Positions 1 to 7,656 of a DNA stretch of 9,505 nt are shown one piece after another. The stretch spans positions 1 through 9,505 of the forward strand of contig JAJOKM010000142.1 of NCBI GenBank assembly GCA_021129835.1, written 5' to 3'. A program made the position numbers and the translations under genes. Below the pieces are notes generated by a model. That model was not told where the DNA came from and did not search any database. It was given only the letters and a program-made list of their open reading frames with translations. The stretch is from Thermodesulfovibrionales bacterium (GTDB taxonomy: Bacteria > Nitrospirota > Thermodesulfovibrionia > Thermodesulfovibrionales > Dissulfurispiraceae). Position 1 is the first letter of the stretch. The number at the start of each line of letters is the position of its first letter.

Positions 1-130
1 ACACAAAAGGACATGAAAATGTCATTGCGAGCCCGAAGGGCGTGGCAATCCCGCCCAGATTGCTTCACTTTGTTCGCAATGACAAGTGAAGAACAATAAT
101 AAAAAAATATTTACAGAAGAAATCTAACGC
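1..130 (+). repeat. MITE-like palindromic repeat, copy 1 (cut by window edge)
   Basis: This stretch matches the reverse complement of 8819-8948 with position n pairing to 8949-n. I count about 10 mismatches in the first ~105 bp, roughly 90% identity, with similarity fading towards 130. Inside it lie TCATTGCGA (22-30) and TCGCAATGA (74-82) as an outer stem, GCCC-GAA-GGGC (31-41) as a small hairpin, GCAATC/GATTGC (45-50/58-63) as an inner stem, and GACAT-GAAA-ATGTC (10-23) as a further hairpin. The other copy suggests that about 19 bp of this one lie outside the window. It has no coding potential. It resembles the short mobile or REP-like palindromes common in environmental bacterial genomes. 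The family name is unknown to me. Confidence 0.8.
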
Positions 131-241
131 CCTGCCTGCTGTGTATAATAGCATAGCAAGGATAGCGAGCGAAAACGAATTAGATGGGCAATCCACTTGA
201 AATGGGAAAGATTCCTCGATTTTTCGTGGGGAGCTGTCGTA

Positions 242-270
242 TTGCAAAGTTTAATTTTTTGTGCTATATT
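242..270 (+). promoter_or_regulatory. Sigma70-type promoter for the NfeD gene, probably giving a leaderless mRNA
   Basis: TTGCAA (242-247) and TATATT (265-270) are separated by exactly 17 bp. They match the consensus at 4/6 and 5/6 positions. A transcription start 6-8 nt beyond the -10 would fall at or next to the ATG at 277. No Shine-Dalgarno-like purine run lies before that ATG. Both facts fit leaderless translation, which is an inference. Confidence 0.6.
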
Positions 271-276
271 AATTTT

Positions 277-1617
277 ATGTCGATAATCAAGAAACTCGTC
301 TCACCTGTTACATTATTGATTTCTTTGGCAATGGTTCTATCTTCGTTCCTGACACCTTATCTGAGTGCGCTCCATCCTGACAGAGAAGAGGTGCCTGTAG
401 TGCTGGTCATTGAAATAGAAGACATTATCAACCCTGTCAAAGTGGAATTTATAAGCAGAGCTATCGAAGAGGCATCCAAGATGCGTGCAGAGGCGATTGT
501 CATCAAGATGGACACACCAGGTGGACTTGTTACATCAGCGAAGTCAATCGTTAAGGAATTTCTGGACAGCCCAGTTCCGGTAGTGGTTTATGTCTACCCC
601 AGTGGAGCAGGGGCCATATCAGCAGGAGTCTTCATCACGATGGCTGGCCACGTTGCTGCAATGTCTCCTGGGACAACTATAGGCGCTGCACACCCGGTAG
701 GAGTAGTAGGAAAGGACGAGGCTGCGATTGAGAAGATCGTGAGTGTTTTGGCAACCTACATCAGAACTATTGCAGATAAAAGAGAAAGAAATGCTGATTG
801 GGGAGAGGCGGCAGTGAGAGAAAATGTTATTGCAACAGATAGCGAGGCATTGGAGCTCGATGTTATCGACTTGATTGCAACAGACTTAGGCTCACTACTT
901 TCTGAAATAGATGGCAAAAAGGTAGTGGTTGATGATGAGGAATGGATATTAAAGACTGAAGACGCTAAGGTCGTCGAAAAAGAGATGGGACTTGGACTCA
1001 TGATATTAGATGTGATTGGTCATCCGAATGTTGCCCATATACTTATGGCCATAGGCATGTATGGAATATTTTTTGAGTTGATGAATCCAGGCGCAATATT
1101 CCCGGGTACGATCGGCGTCATATCTCTGATCCTCGCCTTTTTTGCATTTCAGATAGTTCCTGTGGATTTTGCAGGTATATTGCTTATGTTGGTCGGTATC
1201 GCCCTGTTTGTCTTCGAAGCAAAGACCCCAACTTATGGATTACTAGCAATCGGAGGATTAATAAGTTTTATTTTAGGCTCGATAATGGCCTTTCCTTCAC
1301 CTTATCCATTCTTAAGGGTATCTCTGGAAGTTGTGATTCCAGTCGCCATTGTTACCGCCATATTTTTTGTCTTTACCGGCACTCTTGCCCTCCAGGCATA
1401 CCGACGAAGACCTATTACCGGAATAGAAGGCCTTAAGGGGCGCGAAGGCGTGGCATCGACAGATATTACTCCTACTGGCGGCATGGTTTCAGTAGGCGGT
1501 GAAACCTGGTCTGCCTATTCAGATGATGTTATACCGAAAAAGACAAAAGTAGTCGTCGAAGAGTTCAAAGGGTTAAAGGTGAAGGTGAGAAGAGAATCAC
1601 CAAAAAAGACCCTTTAG
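277..1617 (+). CDS. nfeD: NfeD-family membrane-bound serine protease (ClpP class)
   Basis: Long-form NfeD protein of 446 aa from the ATG at 277. Domains run in the family order: an N-terminal signal or anchor segment (about residues 8-27), a ClpP-like serine protease domain (about 38-215), four or five membrane segments (about 250-371) and a C-terminal OB-fold NfeD domain (about 377-440). The protease domain shows MDTPGG and SGAGAISAG. By analogy with the archaeal PH1510 protease the catalytic dyad should be Ser115 (in AISAG) and Lys153 (in AIEKIV). Family members cleave hydrophobic segments of membrane partners, classically a slipin/stomatin, but no slipin gene lies in this window. An upstream in-frame ATG at 184 would add 31 residues that do not look like a signal peptide. 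I prefer 277 because it puts the hydrophobic anchor right after MSIIKK and sits just past a good promoter. The C-terminal domain is about 66% identical to the next protein. Confidence 0.88.
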   Translation: MSIIKKLVSPVTLLISLAMVLSSFLTPYLSALHPDREEVPVVLVIEIEDIINPVKVEFISRAIEEASKMRAEAIVIKMDTPGGLVTSAKSIVKEFLDSPVPVVVYVYPSGAGAISAGVFITMAGHVAAMSPGTTIGAAHPVGVVGKDEAAIEKIVSVLATYIRTIADKRERNADWGEAAVRENVIATDSEALELDVIDLIATDLGSLLSEIDGKKVVVDDEEWILKTEDAKVVEKEMGLGLMILDVIGHPNVAHILMAIGMYGIFFELMNPGAIFPGTIGVISLILAFFAFQIVPVDFAGILLMLVGIALFVFEAKTPTYGLLAIGGLISFILGSIMAFPSPYPFLRVSLEVVIPVAIVTAIFFVFTGTLALQAYRRRPITGIEGLKGREGVASTDITPTGGMVSVGGETWSAYSDDVIPKKTKVVVEEFKGLKVKVRRESPKKTL

Positions 1618-1638
1618 GCTCCTATAAAGACCTAAAGG
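1611..1638 (+). repeat. 8-bp inverted repeat across the NfeD stop codon
   Basis: CCTTTAGG (1611-1618) and CCTAAAGG (1631-1638) are perfect reverse complements with a 12-nt loop. The TAG stop lies in the left arm. No T-run follows, so it does not look like a standard intrinsic terminator. It might stabilise or attenuate the transcript, or be chance. A weaker hairpin (CTGG...CCAG, 1651-1667) follows. Confidence 0.4.
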
Positions 1639-1697
1639 CAGAGCAGGAGACTGGTGCTTCGCCCCAGAAATAATTGTGACAACATTCGGACTTTTGC

Positions 1698-1734
1698 AGG
1701 GGATTTCATGGAGAAGATTATTGTCCTTCTTTAA
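1698..1734 (+). other. Possible 8-codon mini-ORF with a good ribosome binding site
   Basis: AGGGG (1698-1702) stands 5 nt before an ATG at 1708, which opens an 8-codon frame reading MEKIIVLL and ending at TAA (1732-1734). It is the best Shine-Dalgarno in this gap, better than the one before the NfeD-domain gene 14 nt downstream. It could be a leader peptide, the remnant of a lost membrane-protein gene such as a slipin, or chance. There is no evidence that it is translated. Confidence 0.2.
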
Positions 1735-1748
1735 AATGGGCTAACATT

Positions 1749-2078
1749 ATGGACATTATGAATGAGCTAATTTATTATATCGAGGAGTTTCTTCCTTATA
1801 TAATAGGGGTAATTGTTCTACTTATCTTGTTTTTTGGCATTCTAATAAAATTGTCACTCGATGCACACAAGAGAAGGCCTGTCACGGGCAAAGAGGGCAT
1901 TATAGGGTGTGAAGGCGTGGCAACAACAGATATTACGTCTGATGGGGGCATGGTTTTAATGAACGGCGAGGCCTGGTCCGCGTATTCAGACGACATTATA
2001 CGGAAGAAAACGAAGGTAGTTGTCGACGGCATCAACGGGCTGAGAGTAAAAGTAAAGAGAGCTTCCTTGAAGACCTGA
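1749..2078 (+). CDS. Short NfeD-domain protein (one membrane segment plus OB fold)
   Basis: A 109-aa protein with one hydrophobic segment (about residues 8-32) followed by an NfeD-type OB-fold domain (about 40-107). It has no protease domain. Residues from about 39 onwards align without gaps to the C-terminal domain of the upstream NfeD protease, about 46 identities in 70 positions by my count, including the shared WSAYSDD and KKTKVVV blocks. The simplest reading is a partial tandem duplication of the last membrane segment and OB domain. In many genomes the gene next to a long NfeD is a slipin, and short NfeD proteins are known as slipin partners, so this one might bind a slipin encoded elsewhere. 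That role is inference. The start is uncertain: ATG 1749 has only a weak upstream signal (AATGGG), and ATG 1758 would remove three residues. Because its length is sensible and its conserved core intact, I take it as a real gene, not a pseudogene. Confidence 0.75.
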   Translation: MDIMNELIYYIEEFLPYIIGVIVLLILFFGILIKLSLDAHKRRPVTGKEGIIGCEGVATTDITSDGGMVLMNGEAWSAYSDDIIRKKTKVVVDGINGLRVKVKRASLKT

Positions 2079-2080
2079 AA

Positions 2081-2146
2081 ATAGTAATTACGCCCTCCCC
2101 TATCCTCCCCCTGCCAGGGCAGGAGGCACTGAACTATTACAAAAAA
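2081..2146 (-). repeat. Palindromic repeat family 2, copy 1
   Basis: Immediately downstream of the short NfeD gene lies a C-rich then G-rich palindromic stretch. CCTGCC-AG-GGCAGG (2110-2123) forms its core, CCTCC/GGAGG (2104-2108/2122-2126) an alternative outer stem, and AATAGT/ACTATT (2080-2085/2134-2139) the ends. Positions 2125-2144 match the reverse complement of 8967-8986 at 19 of 20 bases, so this is a dispersed repeat. No T-run follows, so it is not a textbook terminator, though its stem could slow or end transcription. Confidence 0.65.
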
Positions 2147-2221
2147 TATAAGTAGTAATCTGCATCTGTTTCGACGATAGGCGTTTTTATTTGCCAGCAA
2201 AATTATGGTAAACTCTCTAGT

Positions 2222-3004
2222 ATGGAGAAATTTAAGGAACGGCGTGAGGAAATAGGCAAGGAGATAGAGGAGATTGCCGGAGAAATCAGAGTAAAAAAGA
2301 GTTATTTGAAGAAAATCGAAGAAGAGGACTTCTCAAAACTCCCCCCTAAAGTATATACAAGGGGATATATAAAAGAATATGCTAAATTTCTTGGAGTCTC
2401 TCCTGATACTTCGCTTGATGCATATGAAAGATACTTGAAAAAAGAGAATAGACACGACGAGATAGCGGATAGTAGCAGACCGCTGTCAGTAAACGAAGAC
2501 AGCGAAACCGCTTGCTGCTCTTTATTCAGTAGATCTTTTTCGCGAAAAATACTCTGGATTGTTCCGCTCGTTGCAATTATTGCTATCGGTATATATTTAG
2601 TCTTCAGAGGTATTGAGCCTGATTTGCATATGCAGGTTCAGGTTCAACCTCAAGAAAACCATGTTTTATACCAACCTAAAAAACTCGCATTGCCCCCTGC
2701 AGCAGAAGAAATCAAACCAGAAAAGGAGATTGCAGTTGTTGCTGAAGAGAAGCGCAGACTTACTATAATAGCCACGCACATGGTCTGGTTTCAAGTGGTT
2801 ATAGATGGCGTCGAGACAAGGGAGGCGTTGCTGCATCCCGGAGAAAGGGTAAGGTACGAAGCAAAAGAGTCCTTTAATCTGTTAATAGGTAATGCAGGTG
2901 GGGTAAAGTTAAAATTCAATGGGAAGGAATTCAGAGACCTCGGAGAAAAAGGGCAGGTGATAAGGCTTATTCTCCCGGTCCAGACTTATCTGGAGGGCGA
3001 ATGA
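2222..3004 (+). CDS. rodZ: RodZ-like protein: HTH domain, membrane segment, periplasmic DUF4115
   Basis: A 260-aa protein with the RodZ layout. An N-terminal HTH_25-type helix-turn-helix (about residues 4-72) includes a KSYLKKIEEEDFSKLP stretch and YTRGYIKEYAKFLGV, the family hallmark that binds MreB rather than DNA. A low-complexity linker follows, then one membrane segment (about 110-129), a charged and proline-containing periplasmic linker, and a C-terminal beta-rich DUF4115 domain (about 180-252) with WFQVVIDG and HPGERVRYEA. RodZ links cytoplasmic MreB filaments to the peptidoglycan elongation machinery. ATG 2222 is chosen because the family normally starts a few residues before the first helix. 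No Shine-Dalgarno precedes it, so translation may be leaderless or weak. The gene ends in a 4-nt ATGA overlap with carA, and the GGAGG just before the overlap (2992-2996) can serve carA. mreB is not in the window. Confidence 0.85.
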   Translation: MEKFKERREEIGKEIEEIAGEIRVKKSYLKKIEEEDFSKLPPKVYTRGYIKEYAKFLGVSPDTSLDAYERYLKKENRHDEIADSSRPLSVNEDSETACCSLFSRSFSRKILWIVPLVAIIAIGIYLVFRGIEPDLHMQVQVQPQENHVLYQPKKLALPPAAEEIKPEKEIAVVAEEKRRLTIIATHMVWFQVVIDGVETREALLHPGERVRYEAKESFNLLIGNAGGVKLKFNGKEFRDLGEKGQVIRLILPVQTYLEGE

Positions 3005-4110
3005 AGAAGGCATTGCTTGTACTTTCTGACGGAACAGTCTTTGAAGGCAAAAGTCTGGGCGCAGAAGGAGAGGCTGCGGGAGAAGTTGTCTTTAACACCT
3101 CTATGACAGGTTATCAAGAGATACTCACAGATCCGTCATATAAGGGCCAGATAGTGACCATGACCTATACACAGATTGGAAATTACGGAGTTAATATGGA
3201 GGATATTGAATCCGCAAGTGTCCCAAAGGTAGGCGGTTTTGTCGTAAAGGAATATCTCGATTTCCCGAGCAACTGGCGTTCTAAGATGCCTTTAAACCGG
3301 TACTTAAAAGAGGGTGGGATAGTCGGCATAGAAGGTATTGACACGAGGGCATTAACAAGACACCTAAGGAATTATGGCTCCCAGATGGGGATAATCTCTG
3401 CAGTTGAGATGAATCCCGAAGGTCTCCTGCAGAAGGTGCAGAGACACCCGGGAATATCTGCATTCGACCTTGTGAAAGAAGTAACGACCCGTGAGTGGTA
3501 TTCGTGGAATAAGGCGCAGGCGGGATTGGACTCGTCAGAAGTTAGAAGTAACCCCGAGCTTAAGAGAGTGATTGTGTATGATTTTGGTCTCAAATTTAGC
3601 ATCCTGAAACACCTCTCAGAAGCAGGATTTGATGTAACCGTTGTGCCTGCAAAGACTCCTTCAGAGGCGATACTCGAGATGAATCCTGACGGGATAGTCT
3701 TAAGCAACGGCCCCGGCAACCCTGAAACGGTAACCTATGCCATCGAAAATACAAAAAGGCTTATCGACAAGAAACCCCTCTTCGGAATCTGCCTTGGCCA
3801 TCAGATACTTGGACTGGCCATGGGAGGCAGGACATATAAGCTCAAGTTTGGCCATCACGGCAGCAATCACCCTGTTAAGGATTTATCTACCGGAAGGGTC
3901 GAAATCACATCACAGAATCATAACTACTGCGTTGACATAAACAGTCTTCATGGACAGGTGAGGCTGACTCATAGAAATTTATATGATGGCACAGAGGAAG
4001 GGATGCAGCATGTCGATCTGCCGGTATTTTCTGTCCAGCATCATCCAGAAGCAGGTCCCGGGCCAAATGATTCTACACATTTATTCAGAAAATTCATGGA
4101 GTCAGTGTAA
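3001..4110 (+). CDS. carA: Carbamoyl-phosphate synthase small subunit (glutaminase)
   Basis: A 369-aa protein, close to the usual CarA length. It hydrolyses glutamine and passes ammonia to CarB, which makes carbamoyl phosphate for pyrimidine and arginine synthesis in the cytoplasm. The N-terminal CPSase small-subunit domain (about residues 1-150) has FNTSMTGYQEILTDPSY and EGIDTRALTRHLR. The C-terminal class I glutamine amidotransferase domain (about 188-366) has the nucleophile Cys264 in FGICLGHQ and the His348/Glu350 pair in QHHPEAGPGP, so the catalytic triad is complete. SNGPGNP (235-241) forms the oxyanion region, and GHHGSNHPV is the usual CarA signature. The start overlaps the rodZ stop by 4 nt with GGAGG just upstream, pointing to translational coupling. 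carB begins 8 nt after the stop. I see no PyrR site or attenuator before it. Confidence 0.97.
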   Translation: MKKALLVLSDGTVFEGKSLGAEGEAAGEVVFNTSMTGYQEILTDPSYKGQIVTMTYTQIGNYGVNMEDIESASVPKVGGFVVKEYLDFPSNWRSKMPLNRYLKEGGIVGIEGIDTRALTRHLRNYGSQMGIISAVEMNPEGLLQKVQRHPGISAFDLVKEVTTREWYSWNKAQAGLDSSEVRSNPELKRVIVYDFGLKFSILKHLSEAGFDVTVVPAKTPSEAILEMNPDGIVLSNGPGNPETVTYAIENTKRLIDKKPLFGICLGHQILGLAMGGRTYKLKFGHHGSNHPVKDLSTGRVEITSQNHNYCVDINSLHGQVRLTHRNLYDGTEEGMQHVDLPVFSVQHHPEAGPGPNDSTHLFRKFMESV

Positions 4111-4118
4111 GGCGGGAT

Positions 4119-7100
4119 ATGCCAAAGAGGACTGACATCAAAAAAATACTCTTAATAGGCTCAGGACCTATAGTGATAGGGCAGGCATGTGAGTTTGACT
4201 ATTCAGGGACACAGGCTTGCAAGGCACTTCGTGAGGAGGGCTACAGCGTAGTGCTTGTGAATTCAAATCCTGCAACCATTATGACCGACCCTGAGATGGC
4301 AGATGCAACCTATATTGAGCCGCTATCTTCCAATATGCTGGAGTTACTCATCAAAAAAGAGAGGCCTGAAGCCATCTTGCCGACAATGGGGGGGCAGACT
4401 GCGCTTAATCTTGCGGTTGAACTATCCGAGACAGGTATTTTAGATAAATATGGGGTTGAGCTTATCGGAGCCAAACTGCACGCCATAAAAAAGGCAGAGG
4501 ACAGGGAACTCTTTAAGGCAGCCATAAAAAAGATAGGACTTGAAGTACCTGAGAGTGAAGCCGTTACCAGCATTAACGATGGCATAAAGATTATTGAGCG
4601 CATAGGATTTCCGGCTATACTCCGACCTGCTTTTACGCTTGGTGGTGCAGGCGGGGGAATAGCTTACAATATTGAAGAATACAGGGAGCTTCTCGGGAAG
4701 GCCCTGAAGTTGAGTCCCACCAATCAGGTATTGGTTGAGGAGTCTGTCCTTGGCTGGAAGGAATATGAGTTAGAAGTAATGCGTGACATGGCGGATAATG
4801 TTGTAATCGTATGCACTATAGAAAATCTTGATCCCATGGGAGTTCATACAGGGGATTCAATTACGGTCGCTCCTGCTCAGACCCTTACAGATAAGGAATA
4901 TCAGAGGATGCGAGATGCCGCCATTGCCATTATAAGGGAGATAGGTGTCGATACCGGTGGTTCTAATATACAGTTTGCGGTTAATCCAGAAGACGGCAAG
5001 ATGGTCGTTATTGAGATGAACCCGAGGGTATCGAGGAGCTCTGCCCTTGCGAGCAAGGCAACTGGCTTCCCCATCGCAAAAATTGCAGCAAGGCTTGCGG
5101 TCGGTTATACCCTTGATGAGATAAGAAATGACATAACAGAAGAGACGCCCGCATCTTTTGAGCCAACTATGGATTATGTCGTAGTAAAATGCCCGAGATT
5201 TACATTCGAGAAATTCCCCGAAGCTAATACTACACTCACAACCCAGATGAAATCCGTAGGGGAGGTAATGTCCATAGGCAGGACATTCAAGGAGTCTTTG
5301 CAGAAGGCATTAATGAGTCTTGAGGTAGGCACTGCTGGCTTTGAGAGCATCGAGGCATGCATTGACGAAATAAGGGCAAAATTAAAGACACCGACCCCTG
5401 AAAGGATATGGTATATAGCACAAGCATTCAGGCAAGGCATGAGCATCGGTGAGATCTATAAGCTTACCTGGATAGACCGGTGGTTTTTGAATAATATAAG
5501 GCAGATAGTCGAGATGGAGAACAAAATAGAGAGATATGGAGAAGGGAAAATAGGAGAGGTAATTCGGGAGGCAAAAGAGTATGGTTTTTCTGACAAAAGG
5601 ATAGCTGAACTCACTGGGCAGATGGAAAAAGAGGTAAGGCAGTTGAGAGAGAGACTTGAGCTGAGGCCTGTTTACAAATTAGTCGATACCTGCGCGGCTG
5701 AGTTTGAGGCATACACGCCATATCTGTATTCCACGTACGAAAAACCATTTTATAAAATTAGGGGCGAAAGAGGAATAAGTGTTGAGTGCGAGGCAAATCC
5801 GACAAATCGCAAGAAGATCGTTATTCTTGGTTCTGGCCCTAATAGGATAGGGCAGGGCATAGAATTCGATTACTGTTGCGTTCATGCCGTATTTGCCTTA
5901 AAAGAACTCGGATATGAGACGATAATGGTTAACTGTAACCCCGAAACTGTCAGCACGGACTATGATACTGCAGACAGGTTATACTTTGAACCTTTGACTA
6001 TAGAGAGTGTCTGCAATATCATTAAACTGGAGAAACCAGAGGGTGTCATGGTCCAGTTCGGGGGACAAACCCCTCTAAAGCTTGCCCTGTCCCTTGAGAG
6101 AGAAGGGGTGAAGATACTCGGCACATCGCCTGATTCTATCGACCAGGCAGAAGATAGGAGGAGATTCAAGGACTTACTCTACAAGCTGAGACTCAGGCAG
6201 CCGAACAGCGGCATCGCAATGTCTTACGCCGAAGCGACGGCTGTTGCGAGTGAAATAGGTTATCCGGTGATGGTAAGGCCATCTTATGTCCTTGGTGGAA
6301 GGGCAATGGAGATAGTGTATGACAAGGATTCCTTGAGTGATTATATAAGAAGGGCTGTTAAAGCATCACCAGAGCACCCAATCCTCATAGATGAGTATCT
6401 TGAAGATGCCATAGAAATAGATGTGGATGCCATATCAGACGGTATTGATGTTATTGTAGGCGGAGTTATGGAACATATAGAGAAGGCTGGTATTCACTCC
6501 GGAGATTCTGCCTGTTCTATCCCTCCTTATTCCCTCTCAAGAGACATGGTCAATGAGATAAAGAGGCAGACATCGGAATTAGCTAAGGAGCTTAATGTTA
6601 TTGGTTTGATGAATGTCCAGTTTGCTGTCAGGGACGGCGAAGTATTTGTCCTTGAAGTAAATCCGAGGGCATCAAGGACTATTCCATATGTGAGTAAGGT
6701 GACAGGGGTTCCGCTCGCAAAATTTGCTGCAAAAGTGATGCTTGGTAACAGATTAAAGGAACTGGGACTATCTGAGGAGATAGAGATAAGGCATGTGGCG
6801 GTTAAAGAAGCGGTCTTTCCATTTGAGAGGTTTCCCGGAGTAGATATGATACTCGGCCCTGAGATGAAGTCGACAGGTGAGGTTATGGGTATAGATGAAG
6901 ACTTCGGACTCGCTTATGCAAAGGCACAGATAGCGAGTAAAAACAAGATTCCGACATCAGGCAGGATATTTATCAGTGTTAAGGATAAAGACAAACCTGA
7001 AGTTGCTAAAGTTGCGAAAAGGCTGTTAGAGATGGACTTCCAGATTGTAGCGACGACGGGAACTGCGAAGTATCTATCTTACAGCGGCATACATGTTGAT

Positions 7101-7382
7101 ATAATTAACAAGGTTATGGAGGGAAGGCCCCATATTGGTGACCTGATAAAGAACAGAGAAATAGACTTTATAATAAATACGGTTACAGGGGCCAGGGCGC
7201 AGAGGGATTCTTTCTCCATAAGAAGCTGTGCCCTCGAGTATAATATACCGTATACGACAACTATCGCCGGGGCAAAGGCTGCGGTAATGGCAATAGAGAG
7301 TTTGTTAGGGAGAGAATTGAATATTAAAGCAATACAGGAATATCACAAAACGCTCACAGCCAGTCTGAGCTTGTTTCGGTGA
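4119..7382 (+). CDS. carB: Carbamoyl-phosphate synthase large subunit
   Basis: A 1087-aa full-length CarB (E. coli 1073). It makes carbamoyl phosphate from bicarbonate, two ATP and ammonia delivered from CarA. Two homologous halves are plain. Half one begins with LLIGSGPIVIGQACEFDYSG (11-30), followed by an ATP-grasp with EMNPRVSRSSALASKATG (299-316). Half two begins with VILGSGPNRIGQGIEFDYCC (568-587), followed by an ATP-grasp with LEVNPRASRTIPYVSKVTG (845-863). The oligomerisation region lies between them (about 400-550). A C-terminal MGS-like allosteric domain (about 945-1087) has VATTGTAKYL and TTTIAGAKAA, so effector control by nucleotides or ornithine is likely from family knowledge. 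VKEAVFPFERFPGVD (895-909) matches the conserved stretch near the ornithine site. The ribosome site GGCGGG (4111-4116) directly follows the carA stop. A run of seven G (4388-4394) is in frame and harmless here. The gene is intact. Confidence 0.97.
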   Translation: MPKRTDIKKILLIGSGPIVIGQACEFDYSGTQACKALREEGYSVVLVNSNPATIMTDPEMADATYIEPLSSNMLELLIKKERPEAILPTMGGQTALNLAVELSETGILDKYGVELIGAKLHAIKKAEDRELFKAAIKKIGLEVPESEAVTSINDGIKIIERIGFPAILRPAFTLGGAGGGIAYNIEEYRELLGKALKLSPTNQVLVEESVLGWKEYELEVMRDMADNVVIVCTIENLDPMGVHTGDSITVAPAQTLTDKEYQRMRDAAIAIIREIGVDTGGSNIQFAVNPEDGKMVVIEMNPRVSRSSALASKATGFPIAKIAARLAVGYTLDEIRNDITEETPASFEPTMDYVVVKCPRFTFEKFPEANTTLTTQMKSVGEVMSIGRTFKESLQKALMSLEVGTAGFESIEACIDEIRAKLKTPTPERIWYIAQAFRQGMSIGEIYKLTWIDRWFLNNIRQIVEMENKIERYGEGKIGEVIREAKEYGFSDKRIAELTGQMEKEVRQLRERLELRPVYKLVDTCAAEFEAYTPYLYSTYEKPFYKIRGERGISVECEANPTNRKKIVILGSGPNRIGQGIEFDYCCVHAVFALKELGYETIMVNCNPETVSTDYDTADRLYFEPLTIESVCNIIKLEKPEGVMVQFGGQTPLKLALSLEREGVKILGTSPDSIDQAEDRRRFKDLLYKLRLRQPNSGIAMSYAEATAVASEIGYPVMVRPSYVLGGRAMEIVYDKDSLSDYIRRAVKASPEHPILIDEYLEDAIEIDVDAISDGIDVIVGGVMEHIEKAGIHSGDSACSIPPYSLSRDMVNEIKRQTSELAKELNVIGLMNVQFAVRDGEVFVLEVNPRASRTIPYVSKVTGVPLAKFAAKVMLGNRLKELGLSEEIEIRHVAVKEAVFPFERFPGVDMILGPEMKSTGEVMGIDEDFGLAYAKAQIASKNKIPTSGRIFISVKDKDKPEVAKVAKRLLEMDFQIVATTGTAKYLSYSGIHVDIINKVMEGRPHIGDLIKNREIDFIINTVTGARAQRDSFSIRSCALEYNIPYTTTIAGAKAAVMAIESLLGRELNIKAIQEYHKTLTASLSLFR

Positions 7383-7401
7383 ATTCACTCCCCCTCAAGC
7401 A

Positions 7402-7431
7402 TTGACTAAAAGGCGATAATGCGATTATAGT
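7402..7431 (+). promoter_or_regulatory. Sigma70-type promoter for the tRNA gene
   Basis: TTGACT (7402-7407) and TATAGT (7426-7431) are 18 bp apart, each with 5/6 consensus matches. A start near 7438 would leave a leader of about 57 nt to be trimmed before the tRNA. It begins 20 nt after the carB stop. Transcription may continue into the zinc-ribbon gene, since I see no terminator behind the tRNA. Confidence 0.65.
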
Positions 7432-7494
7432 AATAGGCAGGAGTTATGAATTCTCTTAATTGATGCTTCGTAATTTTTAATTAGCCTTGAGAGA

Positions 7495-7571
7495 GGGCCC
7501 ATAGCTCAGTTGGTTAGAGCTGCCGGCTCATAACCGGTTGGTCCCAGGTTCGAGTCCTGGTGGGCCCACCA
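7495..7571 (+). tRNA. tRNA with CAT anticodon, probably tRNA-Ile2 (lysidine type)
   Basis: A complete 77-nt cloverleaf including encoded CCA. The acceptor stem is GGGCCCA/TGGGCCC, the D stem GCTC/GAGC, the anticodon stem GCCGG/CCGGT with loop CTCATAA (anticodon CAT at 7529-7531), the variable loop TGGTC, and the T stem CCAGG/CCTGG with loop TTCGAGT. The first pair is G1-C72, so it is not initiator tRNA-fMet, which has an unpaired 1-72. C4-G69 and C5-G68 match the pairs that the lysidine synthetase TilS prefers in tRNA-Ile2, whereas elongator tRNA-Met of E. coli has different pairs there. I therefore favour tRNA-Ile2 reading AUA after CAU becomes LAU. Elongator tRNA-Met is the alternative. Confidence 0.95.
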
Positions 7572-7656
7572 TGACACCATGCTGAGTTAAGTGAGTTATT
7601 AAGCAACTGGCACTGATAACTGTTTATGGCTAATTGACACTAAAAAGGAGATTTTT

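Noticed and set aside
144..149. Perfect TATAAT box upstream of the ATG at 184
   Set aside because: No -35 hexamer is found at 16-18 bp, and the 31 extra residues it would support do not look like NfeD.
65..247. Minus-strand open frame of 60 codons
   Set aside because: It lies over the repeat and the promoter, has no family resemblance and no ribosome site.
1796..2200. Minus-strand open frame of 134 codons
   Set aside because: It is a shadow of the short NfeD gene and runs through the palindromic repeat.
2900..3001. PyrR site or pyrimidine attenuator before carA
   Set aside because: carA overlaps rodZ and no leader, T-run or anti-terminator structure is visible.
4388..4394. Run of seven G in carB, a possible frameshift
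   Set aside because: The reading frame continues with the conserved TMGGQTALNL motif, so it is correct as written.
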